IMG/VR virus record: IMGVR_UViG_3300019880_000001
Location: 1-64,000 of that record
Strand: one strand, 5' to 3'
DNA: 64,000 bases
Source of the DNA: a virus
A model generated the notes under the pieces. It searched no databases, was not told where the DNA came from, and saw only the letters and a program-made list of their open reading frames with translations. Below are positions 7,750 to 15,956 of this stretch, in pieces; the first letter of the stretch is position 1; each line of letters begins with the position of its first letter. The position numbers and the translations under genes were made by a program.

Positions 7750-8576
7750 TCGTCTCCTTCATCTTCGTCTTCTTCGTCCTCGTCGTCTTCGTTTTCCTGC
7801 TCCGCCTCGTACGCCTCGTACCAGTCGCCCCAACTGGTCACGTGAAACGTGTGTTCTCTGACGTCGTAAAGCAGCGTTGTCTCGTACGTGTCGCCCATGT
7901 TGACGTACGTGGCGATGGTGTCGCCGTAGTAGCTGTCCTGTGCGTTCTCGTCGCGGAGGGCTTCGACTCCGTGCCCGTCAATAAGCTTGTTTACCTCTTC
8001 GAGCACCGCCTCAGCCTTTCGGCCACTACGGCCGGCAGAAGCGATCATTCGAGCGATACGCGCTGATTCACGCGGGGCGTCGTGACCCTCATGTTTCAGG
8101 TACGGTCCGAGCCCTTCGAGGACGTCTCTCGCGTCGTTGGGCTCCGAGGCGCGCGGGCTTTCTTCGAGCACGCCTTCGTCTTCTTCGCCGTCGTCTTCGT
8201 CTTCCTCGGTCGTCTCGATGTACTTCGTCGCAGCGGTGCCTTCGATGGCGTCGGCGAAGTCTTCGGGGGAGAGTGTCCAAGAGAACCCGTCGAACGTTTC
8301 CGTGAAATGGTCTGGGTCGCTGTCGGGGTAGTGATCGAGTGTCCACTCTTCGAGCAATGTGTCGGCTTCTTCGAGGGCCCCGTCGACGTGACCGCGTTGC
8401 ATCGCGTAGATCGCGCCGACGTGTGGCCCAAAGCCGTTCACGTCGAACATGATCGCGACACGGACCGGTTCTGGATCATCGAGATCAATCACGTCGCCTT
8501 CGCCGGCTACGAGGATGACCCCCTTGTCCAAAATCTCTTTGAAATGCTTCGGGTCTTTTGAAACGCCTCTGGGCAT
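7746..8576 (-). CDS. Hypothetical acidic protein, 276 aa
   Basis: ATG 8576 overlaps the upstream stop (TGATG), so upstream starts are rejected. The protein starts with KHFKEILDKGVILVAGEGDV and an alpha/beta stretch, then a strongly acidic linker (EDEDDGEEDEGVLEE), a helical segment (ARIARMIASAGRSGRKAEAV) and a beta-rich end (TYVNMGDTYETTLLYDVREH). It closes with a second long Glu/Asp tail. Acidic tracts of this kind occur in DNA mimics and histone-like binding proteins, but there is no direct support for that here. Confidence 0.5.
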   Translation of the reverse strand: MPRGVSKDPKHFKEILDKGVILVAGEGDVIDLDDPEPVRVAIMFDVNGFGPHVGAIYAMQRGHVDGALEEADTLLEEWTLDHYPDSDPDHFTETFDGFSWTLSPEDFADAIEGTAATKYIETTEEDEDDGEEDEGVLEESPRASEPNDARDVLEGLGPYLKHEGHDAPRESARIARMIASAGRSGRKAEAVLEEVNKLIDGHGVEALRDENAQDSYYGDTIATYVNMGDTYETTLLYDVREHTFHVTSWGDWYEAYEAEQENEDDEDEEDEDEGDE

Positions 8577-8917
8577 CACTTTCTCCATTCGATCCACGCG
8601 CGGTCGACCGCGAGCGGTAGTTGTTCGGTGGGCACCCCCACCGTCTTGAGTACGGCGCGGAGTGCGCCCCACTCCCCATCGATAATCTCGTCGAGGTACT
8701 CGTCTTCCGCATCGCCCTCGACGCCAGCGATGCCGGCGCTTGTGAGTCTCTGAGGGACCCCCTCGATCGCGACTTCAGCCTCGGCGAACACGTGCATGTA
8801 ATCGGGCCCCGGGCCTGACTCGTGATCGGGCTCGAAGATCACACGCACCGCGTGGAGCTCCGCACGTGGCCTACGTGAGGCAGCCTCGACGACGCGGCGC
8901 CGCGGGGGAGAGCTCAT
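8576..8917 (-). CDS. Conserved phage hypothetical, 113 aa
   Basis: ATG 8917 begins MSSPPRRRVVEAASRRPR. The core carries a recognisable pattern of small phage proteins: a T-S-A-G-I-x-G-V-E turn followed by DEYLDEIIDGEWGALRAVLK and VGVP. It is the promoter-proximal gene of the minus-strand operon ending near 2.9 kb. The long in-frame upstream extension overlaps the divergent plus gene and is rejected. Function unknown. Confidence 0.55.
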   Translation of the reverse strand: MSSPPRRRVVEAASRRPRAELHAVRVIFEPDHESGPGPDYMHVFAEAEVAIEGVPQRLTSAGIAGVEGDAEDEYLDEIIDGEWGALRAVLKTVGVPTEQLPLAVDRAWIEWRK

Positions 8918-9029
8918 CTTGTAGTTCAAAGTGTCTTCGGAAGGCCCCGAGACGTCAAGCGGTACGAATGAAGGGGAGAAAAGACGGTTGCAGAAGTAAA
9001 ACGGAAGGTATACGAAAGGTGAATAGACA
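8918..9029. promoter_or_regulatory. Divergent promoter region
   Basis: This 112-bp region lies between divergent starts at 8917 (minus) and 9030 (plus) and is more A-rich than its surroundings. For the plus gene, TTGCAG (8988-8993) and TATACG (9009-9014) resemble -35 and -10 boxes, though the 15-bp spacer is short. A Shine-Dalgarno-like AAAGGTG lies just before GTG 9030. No minus-strand promoter stands out. Confidence 0.35.
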
Positions 9030-9548
9030 GTGAACCTCTCCGTCGAACAGATCGTGCAAAAGAACCTACCTTTTACAGCCGAGACGGACGAAGCAGGCCC
9101 CCGCGCCGAGCTGCGCGGTCCGGCTGCCACGGTAGCTTTCATGCTCGCCGGGAACGCCCACGTGACTTTCCAGAGCCGGCGCACGGACACCCGGTTCACC
9201 TACCGGATCCGGGCCGTCAAGCCTCGGGTGGAGGCCACCTTCGCCTCCGAAGGTCGCGCGTCACACTTCGTGTACGTCTTGGTCGGGCCCGACAACGACA
9301 GCAGCTACCAGTACCTCGGGTGCATCTACCGTCGAACCAACTACGCCCACGGTCGAAAGAGCCTCATCGCGACGAACGCGCAGAGCGAGACCGCGTTCGC
9401 GTGGGTGTGGCGGTACCTCGTCTCGGGGCGCATGCACCCGGACCTCGCCACCTATCACGAAGGGCGTTGCGGGAAGTGTGGACGCCGCCTCACGGACCCG
9501 ACGTCGATCGAGACGGGCTTGGGCCCGAAGTGCCGAGGTGAGCGATGA
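9030..9548 (+). CDS. DUF6011-type zinc-ribbon protein
   Basis: The start is GTG 9030 with AAAGGTG upstream. Of 172 residues the C terminus carries CGKCGRRLTDPTSIETGLGP followed by KC, the pattern of DUF6011, a small treble-clef-like zinc domain common in phages. The N-terminal ~130 residues are beta-rich with HVTFQSRRTDTRFTYRIRAV and could bind nucleic acid or protein. It opens the plus-strand DNA metabolism operon. The role of DUF6011 proteins is not established; RNA or DNA binding is a reasonable guess. Confidence 0.65.
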   Translation: MNLSVEQIVQKNLPFTAETDEAGPRAELRGPAATVAFMLAGNAHVTFQSRRTDTRFTYRIRAVKPRVEATFASEGRASHFVYVLVGPDNDSSYQYLGCIYRRTNYAHGRKSLIATNAQSETAFAWVWRYLVSGRMHPDLATYHEGRCGKCGRRLTDPTSIETGLGPKCRGER

Positions 9549-9820
9549 GCGTTTACTACCCGCTTGGGCGCGGCGAAGACATGAGCGAAGGCGAGTACCA
9601 GTACCAGGTGGCGTTGTGCGAAAGCGCCGGCCTAGAGGACATCGAACCCGTTCCGCCGCCCGCCCCTGTAGGTTACTGGCGCGTTCGTGGAGGCGCGTTG
9701 CTCGAGATCGTGAAGATGTCGACGGAGCACCTCAAGAACGCGATCAATTACTCCGAGCGAAACCGCAGCGTCAGCGCGAAGATCGATGAGCTCCGAGAAG
9801 AGCTGGGGCGACGAGCGTGA
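9545..9820 (+). CDS. Conserved small phage protein (MSTEHLKNAI)
   Basis: ATG 9545 overlaps the previous stop. The C-terminal half (MSTEHLKNAINYSERNRSVS, then KIDELREELGRR) matches a short helical pattern that recurs in many phage genomes, where it forms a T-x-E-H-L-x-N-A-I helix followed by a coiled-coil-like end. The first 55 residues are acidic and proline-rich. Coupled to its neighbours; function unknown. Confidence 0.6.
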   Translation: MSVYYPLGRGEDMSEGEYQYQVALCESAGLEDIEPVPPPAPVGYWRVRGGALLEIVKMSTEHLKNAINYSERNRSVSAKIDELREELGRRA

Positions 9821-10263
9821 TGCCGTTGCCGAAACTAGATGCGTTAGAACACGCCGTAGCGCGAGCTCTTCTAGACGGTAAAGAGCCCGGCGCGTATCTG
9901 CGCCATCACCGATCCGCCCGATTGTTAGGCAGAGTGATCGAAGAACTGCACGCCAAAGGTGTTGTCCGTTACGAGAAAAACGAAGGCATCACGACCCCTA
10001 TCGTTACAGCCGCCAGGCTCGTCGAGTTGACTTTAGGGCCGGAGCGCAGTTCGACTTTTACGGTCGAACAAGTACAGCGCGCCATGAACTACTCGGCGTG
10101 TAACCACTACGTGGGATACCGCGGCGCTGCGGCTGCGGTGTTGACGATTCCACTCTCACACGGATCACGAGTATTCACGTGGCGGGGCGAGGTCCGACTG
10201 CTCACCCCGAATGTGCCCCGTCATCCAAGAATCCGGGGAAGGTTGCCCCAGTCCGATACGTAG
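9817..10263 (+). CDS. Hypothetical protein, possible winged helix
   Basis: GTG 9817 overlaps the previous stop; ATG 9820 directly follows and is an equal choice. The first ~80 residues (ALEHAVARALLDGKEPGAYL, then LLGRVIEELHAKGVVRYEKN) look like helices followed by a wing, compatible with a winged-helix DNA-binding fold. The rest is beta-rich. A 46-bp gap follows before the helicase gene. The DNA-binding reading is inference. Confidence 0.5.
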   Translation: MMPLPKLDALEHAVARALLDGKEPGAYLRHHRSARLLGRVIEELHAKGVVRYEKNEGITTPIVTAARLVELTLGPERSSTFTVEQVQRAMNYSACNHYVGYRGAAAAVLTIPLSHGSRVFTWRGEVRLLTPNVPRHPRIRGRLPQSDT

Positions 10264-10309
10264 AACTCTCAGACTCTCAGAAAATCGTCGAAAGGCCCGG
10301 CATCTTCCC

Positions 10310-11800
10310 ATGACCGTTACCGTCAAAGATCTCTCCGCCGACCAGCTCAGTGCGTACAACACAATCGTCGGTTGGATGCGTGGCCAGTCGGGACAACCGC
10401 TACTGTCGCTCGGCGGGTACGCCGGGAGCGGAAAGAGCACCCTCGTCTCTCTTGTCGCCGAGAAGGTCGACCTTCCCGCGTTCTGTGCGTACACGGGCAA
10501 GGCCACGAGCGTGCTCAGGCGCAAGCTGCGCGCGGCCGGCACCGAGACCGTCGGCACGCAGAGGACGAGCCGCGACGGAGAGATGTCGCGCGAGGCGCGC
10601 CCCTACTGCGGGACGATCCATTCGCTCATCTACCGGCCGTGCGATTGCCGCGAGCCAAAGACGGTCGAGATTCAGAAGCCGTGCCTCGACAAGGACTGCG
10701 TCGCCGAGATGGCTTGGGCGGAAGGTACCGCGGTCTGTACCGGTGGGCACTACTACGATATGGCGGGCGCTGCGTTCGCCGCGCTCAAACCGAAGACCAA
10801 GTTCGCGCCGGCGCCGAAACACGCGGACGGTGCTTGCGCGCTCTGCGGCGGCAAGGAGTGGCTTCGCCGGGAATCTCTCGATCGCAACTACGGCCTTATC
10901 ATCGTCGACGAGGCTTCGATGGTCGACGACTCGATGCTCCGGGACCTCCGCGGCTACGGTGTGCCGATCTTGGCGGTCGGCGACCACGGGCAGCTCCCGC
11001 CGGTCGGCGGCGTCGGCAGCCTCATGAAGGAGCCTCACCTCCGCCTCGAGAAGATCCACCGTCAGGCCGAAGGCAACCCCATCATCGCGCTCTCGAAGAT
11101 CATCCGTGAGACGGGGCGTATCCCCCTAGACATGGCCGACAGCGAAGCCGTCACGTTCGGCAAGCTCCGGTTTCTGGATCAAACCATCGAGGGGCGGTAC
11201 GAAGATGTTTCGGCGGCACGGCTGCTCGAGATGGGCATCGCGTGCTACACAAATCGCCGGCGTGTCGGGCTCAATGTCGCCGTCCGTCGAGCGCGCGGCA
11301 TCGCGCGCAACGGCCGCGAGCTCCCCCGCAACGGCGAGCACGTGATCTGCCTTCGCAACATGAAGGCCGAGGGCGGACGCCCGCCGGTGGCGAACGGGAT
11401 GCGCGGCGTGCTCCAGAGCGACGTCGAGTTCAGGCCGATCGTGAACAATAGGGGCGAGAAGCACGGCGTGAGCGAGACGCAGGTCACCGGCTCGATCGCG
11501 TTCCCTGAGGACGACATCGTCTCGCACCCGTACACGATGCTCGCGGCTCAATTCGGTCGAGAGAAGACGTTCTCCGATCCGGCAGAGCTTGCGGAAGAGA
11601 CGGGCTTCCACACGTTCTCGGCAGCCGGGAGTCTGTTTGATTTCGGCTATGCGATGACCGTACACAAGATGCAGGGGTCGAGCTTCGACGATCTGGTCGT
11701 CGTTGCGGAGCGCCCGGGGCCGGTCGGCGCAGAAGACTGGAAGAAGTGGTGCTACACGGCGGTAACGCGTGCGGCGAAGAAGCTGACGGTGCTTCGATGA
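10310..11800 (+). CDS. Dda/RecD-like SF1 helicase with zinc insert
   Basis: The 496-residue protein is an SF1B helicase. Walker A is GGYAGSGKST near residue 40, Walker B is IIVDEASMV, a downstream AVGDHGQLPPVGG gives motif III, and the C terminus has YAMTVHKMQGSSFDDLVVV and YTAVTRAAKKLTVL (motifs V and VI). Between motifs I and II lies an unusual cysteine-rich insert with CDCREPKTVEIQKPCLDKDC, a lone Cys-His and CALCGG, probably a zinc-binding module. Such helicases unwind 5'-3' and serve replication or recombination. ATG 10310 is chosen; the longer frame overlaps the previous gene. Confidence 0.85.
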   Translation: MTVTVKDLSADQLSAYNTIVGWMRGQSGQPLLSLGGYAGSGKSTLVSLVAEKVDLPAFCAYTGKATSVLRRKLRAAGTETVGTQRTSRDGEMSREARPYCGTIHSLIYRPCDCREPKTVEIQKPCLDKDCVAEMAWAEGTAVCTGGHYYDMAGAAFAALKPKTKFAPAPKHADGACALCGGKEWLRRESLDRNYGLIIVDEASMVDDSMLRDLRGYGVPILAVGDHGQLPPVGGVGSLMKEPHLRLEKIHRQAEGNPIIALSKIIRETGRIPLDMADSEAVTFGKLRFLDQTIEGRYEDVSAARLLEMGIACYTNRRRVGLNVAVRRARGIARNGRELPRNGEHVICLRNMKAEGGRPPVANGMRGVLQSDVEFRPIVNNRGEKHGVSETQVTGSIAFPEDDIVSHPYTMLAAQFGREKTFSDPAELAEETGFHTFSAAGSLFDFGYAMTVHKMQGSSFDDLVVVAERPGPVGAEDWKKWCYTAVTRAAKKLTVLR

Positions 11801-12042
11801 GCGACAGTTGCCGTTGCGTTTCTGTGGCGGGCGACATCACGAGTATCGTATGTCCCATCCACGGCGTAGGCCGCGAAGAGACCGTACCGTGTGCCACGTG
11901 CGGTACGGCTACGACCAAAGGCGGCACCGAACGGTGCGACTGGTGTTGGGAGGTTGAAAGTCGCCTTAGGGGGTATTTGGATCGCGGCGGCAACAACGCC
12001 CGCCTCTTCGTGGTCGAAGTGTTGGAGGCGTCTAAGTCATGA
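11797..12042 (+). CDS. Small zinc-ribbon protein, 81 aa
   Basis: ATG 11797 overlaps the helicase stop (ATGA). The protein contains CRCVSVAGDITSIVCPIHG and a second set CATCGTATTKGGTERCDWCW, giving up to four Cys pairs, so it should bind one or two zinc ions. The C terminus is helical. Coupling to the helicase suggests an accessory DNA or RNA role. Family not recognised. Confidence 0.6.
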   Translation: MSDSCRCVSVAGDITSIVCPIHGVGREETVPCATCGTATTKGGTERCDWCWEVESRLRGYLDRGGNNARLFVVEVLEASKS

Positions 12043-12209
12043 GGCCCTCTCTACTCGCCGAACTCTCCGACCTCTTCGTGCGCGAAGCAAGCCGAGCGCT
12101 CAAGCGCGACAACTTCGACGAGGCCGATCGTCTCTGGGATATCGCCGACGAGATTCACGCGCGCAAAGTGCGAACCGAACTCGCCGAAGCGAAAAGGCCG
12201 ATTCGATGA
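12039..12209 (+). CDS. Small helical protein, 56 aa
   Basis: A short coupled gene: ATG 12039 overlaps the previous stop and its TGA at 12207-12209 overlaps the next ATG. The product starts MRPSLLAELSDLFVREASRA and is a charged two-helix peptide rich in E, R and A. Overlaps at both ends and continuous coding character support it as real. Function unknown. Confidence 0.6.
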   Translation: MRPSLLAELSDLFVREASRALKRDNFDEADRLWDIADEIHARKVRTELAEAKRPIR

Positions 12210-12631
12210 TGGCCGAGCGAAAGGAACAAGTAGTAGGTGCCTGGTACGAATCGAGAGAAGAGGTTCTCCGAGGCAAGACCGGACTCCAGATCGTGTGGCG
12301 CGACGGGTTCGGCGTAGCGCACGCCGGCGACCTTCGAAAGCCGTGGCGAGTTCCGGACGAGATGCGCCCGATGGCGTCACCGTCGATCTCGGTCGTGTAC
12401 CCGGCACCCACTCCGAAGCGCCATCCGCTTTTGAGTTGCGACGACAAGGAGCTCGCCGAAGCGTTCGAGCGACTCGCTAAGGAACCAGCCTTCACGAAGA
12501 TTCCGCTCACGGATTGGGAGTTCAAGCTCGCAGCGGACGCGCCTACTGTCTTCCTCAAATGGGGACAGTTTACTTGGAAGCAACGTAAATACCTTCGGCA
12601 GATCGTGAAGAAGATCATGGGGGGCGAATGA
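12206..12631 (+). CDS. Conserved phage hypothetical, 141 aa
   Basis: Starts at ATG 12206 (a second ATG follows at 12209), coupled to the 56-aa gene before it and to the SNF2-type helicase after it. The C-terminal part LTDWEFKLAADAPTVFLKWG followed by QFTWKQRKYLRQIVKKI matches a short pattern found in many phage replication-region proteins (L-T-x-W-E ... K-Q-R-x-x-L-x-x-I). The N-terminal half is beta-rich. Likely a replication accessory; inference from context. Confidence 0.55.
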   Translation: MMAERKEQVVGAWYESREEVLRGKTGLQIVWRDGFGVAHAGDLRKPWRVPDEMRPMASPSISVVYPAPTPKRHPLLSCDDKELAEAFERLAKEPAFTKIPLTDWEFKLAADAPTVFLKWGQFTWKQRKYLRQIVKKIMGGE

Positions 12632-14271
12632 GCGGCTTTCGCATCCGCAAGCTCGAGGGCTCGCCGCTTTGGGCGATCGGCGCAGGCTACTACAGCCCCA
12701 AGCTCAACGCCGTAGCGCGCGCCGTCCCGGGCATGCGCTTCGACTCGAAACTGAAAGCGCACGTCGGGTACATCGACGCTGTCGAGTTGGTCGTCGATCA
12801 GTTACGCGAACTCGGGCTGAACGCGGACGACCCGCCCGAGAACAAGCGAACGTGGCCGCACAACCTGCTCGTCTCGTACGGCAGCGCGCGTGAGTACCAA
12901 AAAGAGGGGATCGACTTTCTGATCAATCAGGCCGGATCGGGCGCGCTGCTGTGCGACGACATGGGCCTCGGCAAGTCGTTGCAGACCGCCAAGGCGGTGC
13001 GCGCGCTTCGGCGGAAGACGATCATCGTGTGCGAGGCCCACGTTCGGGGCGTGTGGGAGCGCGAGCCCGAGCTCGACGACAAGGGCGGAGAGCTCGCCAA
13101 GTGGTGGCCGAAGGCGAACGTCTTCAAGCCGTACGGGATCAAGCCGGAGCCCGTGCCGGCGAAGACCGACGTCGTCGTGATTCACTACGACATCATCTAT
13201 GCGTGGGTGGATGTGCTCCTCGCGTGGGCCTCGGAGGACATGACGATCGTCTTCGACGAGTTTCAGGTCCTCCTCAACCCGACCAGCCGGCGCTCCGAGG
13301 CGTGTCGAGCGTTGGCGCGCGTGGCGAGGGGACGGATCGGCCTCAGCGGAACGCCGCCGGTCGACAAGGTGAAAGATCTCCACAACGCCGTCGACACGAT
13401 CTGCCCCGGGCGCTTCGGCGAGTTCTTCCCGTTCGTCATGCGCTACGCAAACGCCGTGCAAAAAGAGGTCGACGGCCCCGAGAAGACGAAGAAGACCGTG
13501 TGGGACTTCTCCGGCAAGTCGAACATCAAAGAGCTTCGCCAGAGACTCAACTGGTTCAGCCTCCGCCGCACGAAACGGGAGGTGATGAAGGAGCTCCCCG
13601 CACTCCAGCGCCAGATCGTCGACGTGACGGTCCCGCCAAAGCATCGCATCGCGATGAACGCCCGTTTGGTTGGCGACAAGAGCGCGATGCGCAAGGCCCT
13701 CGACAACGCCGCGGACGGCAAGCTCAAGAGCGTCCTCGAGCTGGTGCGCGGGCACTTGGAGTCTGGGCAGCGCGTAGTCGTAGGCACCCACCGACGCGCC
13801 GTCTGCGAGAAGATCGCAGACGTCATCGGTGAGTACGCCCCGACAAGGTTCATCCACGGCGGCGTGTCGCTCACGCGGCGGCACAAGATCGTCTCCGAGC
13901 TCCAACGCACCGAAGGGCCCGTGTGCCTCGTAGCCAACATCGACAGCACCAAGACCGGCATCGACTTCACGTTCGCGAACGTAGGCGTGATCGCCGAGCT
14001 CGTGTGGGAGCCTCACGAGCTGGCGCAGTGGGAGTCACGCGCGCACCGGTTCGGCGCTTCGACCGAAGAGCCCGTGCTCATGCAGTACGTCATCGCGCGC
14101 GGCACAGGCGACGAGCTCATCCTCCATGCCGTCATCAACAAGATCGACAACTACCTCGACCTGATCGAAACAGACGGCGGAGATGGGTTCAAGGAGGCGC
14201 TCACCGGGCCGAAGGACGAGGGCCTCTCGAGGCTCGCCGCCGCGCTCAAGAAGATAGGGAAACGGAAATGA
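12628..14271 (+). CDS. SNF2/HARP-type superfamily 2 helicase
   Basis: The 547-residue protein is an SNF2-family ATPase. Walker A is LLCDDMGLGKSLQTAKAV, the DEAD-box position reads VFDEFQVLL (DEFQ rather than DEAH), then GLSGTPPVDKVKD (motif III). The C-terminal RecA lobe includes NIDSTKTGIDFTFANVGVIA and the arginine-finger motif WESRAHRFGAS. An N-terminal ~90-residue segment before the first lobe, with a FDSKLKAHVGYID stretch, resembles the substrate domain of HARP/SMARCAL1-like phage helicases. Such proteins translocate on duplex DNA and anneal or remodel forks. Coupled to its neighbours. Confidence 0.85.
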   Translation: MSGFRIRKLEGSPLWAIGAGYYSPKLNAVARAVPGMRFDSKLKAHVGYIDAVELVVDQLRELGLNADDPPENKRTWPHNLLVSYGSAREYQKEGIDFLINQAGSGALLCDDMGLGKSLQTAKAVRALRRKTIIVCEAHVRGVWEREPELDDKGGELAKWWPKANVFKPYGIKPEPVPAKTDVVVIHYDIIYAWVDVLLAWASEDMTIVFDEFQVLLNPTSRRSEACRALARVARGRIGLSGTPPVDKVKDLHNAVDTICPGRFGEFFPFVMRYANAVQKEVDGPEKTKKTVWDFSGKSNIKELRQRLNWFSLRRTKREVMKELPALQRQIVDVTVPPKHRIAMNARLVGDKSAMRKALDNAADGKLKSVLELVRGHLESGQRVVVGTHRRAVCEKIADVIGEYAPTRFIHGGVSLTRRHKIVSELQRTEGPVCLVANIDSTKTGIDFTFANVGVIAELVWEPHELAQWESRAHRFGASTEEPVLMQYVIARGTGDELILHAVINKIDNYLDLIETDGGDGFKEALTGPKDEGLSRLAAALKKIGKRK

Positions 14272-14507
14272 GATTTCGAGACAAGACGATGGGTGAGTTG
14301 TTCCCGAACGCGACTAGGCGTTGGCCGCGGACGTTCATGTTCGCGGGGATCTGTCTCATCATGGTGGCTACGATCGGGATGCTCATCCTCGCCGTGATCC
14401 TCTTCGGCATCAGCGCTCCCGTGTACCTCGCCGTCTTCGGCTTGATCTTGAGCATCGTCTCTGCGGTGCGCGGCGACATCGAAGACCAGAAATGGAGAAA
14501 ACCGTGA
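14268..14507 (+). CDS. Two-helix membrane protein, 79 aa
   Basis: ATG 14268 overlaps the helicase stop. After a basic N terminus come two hydrophobic segments: FMFAGICLIMVATIGMLILA and GISAPVYLAVFGLILSIVSA, so it spans the membrane twice with charged ends. It is embedded in the replication operon. A holin-like or membrane-remodelling role is possible but not shown. Confidence 0.6.
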   Translation: MRFRDKTMGELFPNATRRWPRTFMFAGICLIMVATIGMLILAVILFGISAPVYLAVFGLILSIVSAVRGDIEDQKWRKP

Positions 14508-14725
14508 GTGTCATCGACTGGTCGATCTTCGACAAGTACCCAGAGAACACTGTCTACTGTCGTTGCGAAGCCGTCTACCGCTCGCACACGAAGGTGACGA
14601 TCGGAGACGATGGGAAAATGCGAATCCATTGCCGCAAACCCTGTCCGGCGTGCGAGTCATCCGTCGATCCGTGGAAGGTGTCATCCGACGTCGAAGAGAT
14701 GACTCTCGGAAAGAAGAACACATGA
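14504..14725 (+). CDS. Small zinc-ribbon protein, 73 aa
   Basis: GTG 14504 overlaps the previous stop (GTGA); an in-frame ATG 12 nt upstream is possible. The core reads CRCEAVYRSHTKVTIGDDGK and CRKPCPACES, a Cys-x-Cys ... Cys-x3-Cys-x2-Cys set seen in small phage zinc-ribbon proteins. It should be a compact metal-binding domain; target unknown. Confidence 0.6.
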   Translation: MSVIDWSIFDKYPENTVYCRCEAVYRSHTKVTIGDDGKMRIHCRKPCPACESSVDPWKVSSDVEEMTLGKKNT

Positions 14726-14946
14726 ACCCCTACGTGATTCGCGTGAATATGACCCCGATGGAAGCAACCACGCTCATCAACGTGGAAGGCTCGACGATCA
14801 GAAGCTACTACTCGAATGGGGTAGCGGAGGAAGAGGCCGTGATTGCCGCTTTGGGCGTCGTAGCCCAGCGCGTCGCGCGTCGAGAGATCTACGCTGGCGA
14901 CGGGTTCACCGTCAAAGTGGAGTTCGTGAAGAAGGAGCCTGGGTGA
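14722..14946 (+). CDS. Hypothetical protein, 74 aa
   Basis: ATG 14722 overlaps the previous stop. The small protein is predicted beta-alpha-beta (NPYVIRVNMTPMEATTLINV, later AVIAALGVVAQRVA, and FTVKVEFVKKEPG). No motif or family is recognised. Coupled to the following DnaA-type HTH gene by GTGA. Confidence 0.55.
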   Translation: MNPYVIRVNMTPMEATTLINVEGSTIRSYYSNGVAEEEAVIAALGVVAQRVARREIYAGDGFTVKVEFVKKEPG

Positions 14947-15245
14947 CGAAACGTCTCGCATTGATCCAAGGCGGTCGTACCGAGAAACGATCCTTTCGAA
15001 GGTTCGTGACGCGGCTCGACGCGATCGATCTGCGTACCGAGATCGAAGCGCACTCGCTCGCGCTGCACGTCACGTTGCGCGATCTCTACGAGGGCCAGGG
15101 GCGTGCGACGTCGATCGCCAACGCCAGACGGTTCGTCTACATGTGGCTCATCGAGGAGGGGAAGAGCCTCAACGAGATCGCGCGGCTATTCGACCGCGCG
15201 CCGAGCGGCGTGTTGAAGCTGACGCGAGAGAAAGAGACTACGTGA
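14943..15245 (+). CDS. DnaA domain IV-like HTH protein
   Basis: The 100-residue protein carries a helix-turn-helix close to DnaA domain IV: HVTLRDLYEGQGRATSIANA, RRFVYMWLIEEGKSLNEIAR, then LFDRAPSGVLKL. The order (a variable helix, A-R-R-x-x-Y/M, S-x-x-E-I-x-x-x-F, S-x-V) matches the domain that reads DnaA boxes. There is no AAA+ ATPase domain, so it is a stand-alone DNA-binding module as found in several phages. Location next to helicases suggests origin recognition or replication control. GTG 14943 overlaps the previous stop. Confidence 0.65.
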   Translation: MTKRLALIQGGRTEKRSFRRFVTRLDAIDLRTEIEAHSLALHVTLRDLYEGQGRATSIANARRFVYMWLIEEGKSLNEIARLFDRAPSGVLKLTREKETT

Positions 15246-15430
15246 AGCCAGGGCGATTCCTGACGTACGACGAGGTTGTCAGGGCGCTCCGGGATGCCAA
15301 ACGACCGGGAGACTGCGCGCCGAAAGACCTCAAAGAAACGGCGCGAGCCATCATCGCCAAGCGAGTCCGACAGCAACCTCACGTTGAGATCCGTACGACG
15401 TCCGAACCCCCAGAAGAGAAAAAACCGTGA
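15242..15430 (+). CDS. Hypothetical protein, 62 aa
   Basis: GTG 15242 overlaps the previous stop (GTGA) and the stop overlaps the next GTG. A short helical protein (FLTYDEVVRALRDAKRP, then KDLKETARAIIAKRVRQQ) with a disordered acidic end. No family recognised; probably an accessory to the coupled replication genes. Confidence 0.55.
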   Translation: MKPGRFLTYDEVVRALRDAKRPGDCAPKDLKETARAIIAKRVRQQPHVEIRTTSEPPEEKKP

Positions 15431-15801
15431 GCCACACCTGTCACGCACCAGACTGCAAGGAACTCGTCCCGCCGCGCATGTTCGCTTGTCGCTGGCACTG
15501 GAGCCAACTCCCGAGCAAGGTCATGGACGCGATCTGGCGCGAGTACCGCGAAGGGCAAGAGATCGACAAGCGGGCGAGCAGGCGATACATCGCCGTGCAG
15601 CAACTCGCGTGCGCCTACCTCGTGTTCAAGCCGAACAGCGAGAAGGCGGTGCTCAAGGCGCTCCCGTACATCGGCGCGGCGCTGGAGCACGGCAAGAAGT
15701 GCGTCGAGGAGGGGCTTGGTGATCCGCTCGAGGGGCTCATCCCGAAGGAGTGGCCGACGAAACCGCCGAAGAAGGCACGAACGAAAGCGAAGACACTGTG
15801 A
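15427..15801 (+). CDS. Conserved phage Cys/His protein (VPPRMFACRWHW)
   Basis: GTG 15427 is coupled to the gene before. The N terminus CHAPDCKELVPPRMFACRWH follows the pattern C-x4-C-x4-VPP-x2-F/M-x-C-x2-HW seen in small phage proteins, and should bind one zinc. It continues with LPSKVMDAIWREYREGQEID, also conserved in that group. The C-terminal ~25 residues are Lys/Pro-rich. Function unknown, though these proteins often lie in DNA-metabolism operons. Confidence 0.6.
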   Translation: MSHTCHAPDCKELVPPRMFACRWHWSQLPSKVMDAIWREYREGQEIDKRASRRYIAVQQLACAYLVFKPNSEKAVLKALPYIGAALEHGKKCVEEGLGDPLEGLIPKEWPTKPPKKARTKAKTL

Positions 15802-15956
15802 ATGAGGAACTCTGTGAGTGCGGGTTGCCGTGGCAACTCTGTTGCGTTGCGTGCTCGATCGAACTCATGTGCCAGGCGGCATTTCTCGGTGAGGTCTACA
15901 TCTCGCAGGTGAACGCGGCCTTGATTTGGGATGTGCTTCGAGGTGTCGAACTGTGA
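15798..15956 (+). CDS. Cys-rich small protein, 52 aa
   Basis: GTG 15798 overlaps the previous stop, and its TGA overlaps the methylase GTG. The peptide begins VNEELCECGLPWQLCCVACS and has six cysteines in 25 residues, suggesting metal binding. It ends in a hydrophobic helix. Coupled on both sides, so likely real; function unknown. Confidence 0.5.
   Translation: MNEELCECGLPWQLCCVACSIELMCQAAFLGEVYISQVNAALIWDVLRGVEL

Noticed and set aside
8089-8346. Arg-rich frame on the minus strand
   Set aside because: It is a shadow of the acidic gene 7746-8576; GAA/GAC codons read out of frame give Arg.
12802-14016. 404-codon antisense frame over the SNF2 helicase
   Set aside because: High-GC genomes leave long open antisense frames; helicase motifs are unambiguous on plus.
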